Assembly: GCA_947629875.1 (NCBI GenBank)
Contig: CANRFK010000030.1
Span: forward strand, 1 to 12,997
DNA: 12,997 bases
Direction: 5' to 3'
Source: an uncultured Clostridia bacterium
Lineage (GTDB): Bacteria; Bacillota; Clostridia; Christensenellales; Borkfalkiaceae
The notes under the pieces were generated by a model. The model was not told the origin of the DNA. It worked only from the letters and a program-made list of their open reading frames with translations, and searched no databases. Made by a program: the position numbers and the translations under genes. Of the stretch, positions 12,128-12,997 are shown in pieces. Each line of letters begins with the position of its first letter. Positions within the stretch are counted from its first letter, which is position 1.

Positions 12128-12997
12128 TTATTCCTTTGCGGCGGCGGTCTCCTCCACGATGGGATCGCGGAAGCCAACCGTGGTCTGCACGGAGACGTTC
12201 TTGTAGTCCTTCACGCCCGTGCCGGCAGGGATGAGTTTGCCGATGATGACGTTCTCTTTGAGACCGATGAGAGGGTCCCTCTTGGTCTGGATGGCGGCCT
12301 CGGTCAAGACCCTCGAGGTCTCCTGGAAGGAGGCCGCGGAGAGGAAGCTATCCGTAGCCAAGGCGGCCTTGGTGATGCCGAGGAGCACGCGCTTTGCCGT
12401 TGCGGGAACGCCGCCCGCCATGATGGTCTTCTCGTTCTGATCCTCGAAGGTGAACATATCCACGAGCTGGCCGGGGAGCATATCCGTCGTGCCCGCGTTC
12501 TCCACGCGCACCTTGCGGAGCATCTGCCGCACGATGATCTCGATGTGCTTATCGTTGATATCGACGCCCTGCGAGCGGTACACCGACTGCACCTGTTCGA
12601 GAATGTAGTCCTGCACGCCCTTCATGCCCTCGACGCGGATGATATCCTGCGGGTTGACGGAGCCTGCGTTGAGCTGCGTCCCGGGCACCACCTTGTCGCC
12701 CGTCTTTACGAGCAGTTCGGCGTTGAAGGGCAGTTCGTAGTCTTTCAGCCGTTCGCCCGTGCCGTCGTCGGTGACGAAGACGTGCTTCAAGTTGTCGGTA
12801 TCGTCCACCGTGACCGTGCCCGCAAACTCGCAGATGGTGGCAACGCCCTTGGGCTTTCTCGCCTCGAAGAGTTCCTCGACGCGGGGAAGACCTTGCGTGA
12901 TGTCGCCCGTTGCCGCGATGCCGCCCGTATGGAAGGTACGCATGGTGAGCTGGGTACCGGGCTCGCCGATGGACTGCGCCGCGATGACGCCGACCGC
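12128..12997 (-). CDS. rpoC: DNA-directed RNA polymerase subunit beta', C-terminal part (5' end beyond window)
   Basis: 290 codons in frame from the right edge to TAA at 12128. The first visible residues AVGVIAAQSIGEPGTQLTMR are the near-invariant bridge-helix/trigger-loop region of bacterial beta'. These are followed by TFHTGG, DITQGLPRVEELFEARKPKG and the clamp/C-terminal segments (QVQSVYRSQGVDINDKHIE, then VLTEAAIQ). The product is the catalytic core subunit of RNA polymerase. The visible part covers roughly the last quarter of the usual ~1,200 aa and ends with a short Ala/Glu tail. A strong terminator follows. Nothing looks broken. Confidence 0.98.
   Translation of the reverse strand, partial: AVGVIAAQSIGEPGTQLTMRTFHTGGIAATGDITQGLPRVEELFEARKPKGVATICEFAGTVTVDDTDNLKHVFVTDDGTGERLKDYELPFNAELLVKTGDKVVPGTQLNAGSVNPQDIIRVEGMKGVQDYILEQVQSVYRSQGVDINDKHIEIIVRQMLRKVRVENAGTTDMLPGQLVDMFTFEDQNEKTIMAGGVPATAKRVLLGITKAALATDSFLSAASFQETSRVLTEAAIQTKRDPLIGLKENVIIGKLIPAGTGVKDYKNVSVQTTVGFRDPIVEETAAAKE

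Overview
The window reads as a chromosomal segment of a GC-rich, clostridia-like Firmicute. This rests on strong AGGAGG-type Shine-Dalgarno sites, extended -10 promoters with A-tract UP elements, a HelD-type RNA polymerase helicase, an RsgI-like anti-sigma domain, and a collagen-like protein of the kind common in gut Clostridia. The right end is the 3' part of rpoC. Nearly everything is on the minus strand; the only clear plus-strand gene is a glycosyltransferase at 1224-2279. The first ~600 bases are visibly more AT-rich than the rest.

Layout from the left. 1-542 (-): 5' part of an AlbA_2/Schlafen-type putative DNA-binding protein with a near-consensus promoter. 742-1119 (-): small collagen-like protein with a Cys/Gly-rich head, followed by a good intrinsic terminator. 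1224-2279 (+): GT2 glycosyltransferase, divergent from the collagen gene. 2249-2920 and 2921-5296 (-): a YjjG-like HAD nucleotidase and a HelD-family helicase, adjacent as TGA-ATG. The HAD gene's end overlaps the end of the glycosyltransferase by 31 bases. 5297-6183 is a gene-poor region dense in perfect inverted repeats, with arms of 33, 26 and 11 bases and several smaller ones.

6184-9165 (-): a TetR-type regulator, a small four-helix membrane protein of unknown function, and an ABC-2 exporter (ATPase and permease, ATGA overlap). The tetR promoter is consensus-like and carries a 28-bp near-palindrome over its -10 and start site, so autoregulation is likely. 9273-11826 (-): a lipoprotein, an ECF sigma factor and a membrane anti-sigma factor with an RsgI-like extracellular domain. 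The last two overlap by ATGA, and the sigma gene has its own TTGACA-17-TACCAT promoter directly after the lipoprotein stop. 12128-12997 (-): the C-terminal third or less of RNA polymerase beta', ending at a textbook terminator.

Two points look least ordinary. One is the ECF sigma/RsgI-like anti-sigma/lipoprotein module: RsgI domains are classically paired with SigI, and the conserved Asn-Pro of the autocleaving domain is present here. The other is the inverted-repeat cluster between helD and the exporter. No phage, IS element, CRISPR array, tRNA or rRNA was seen.
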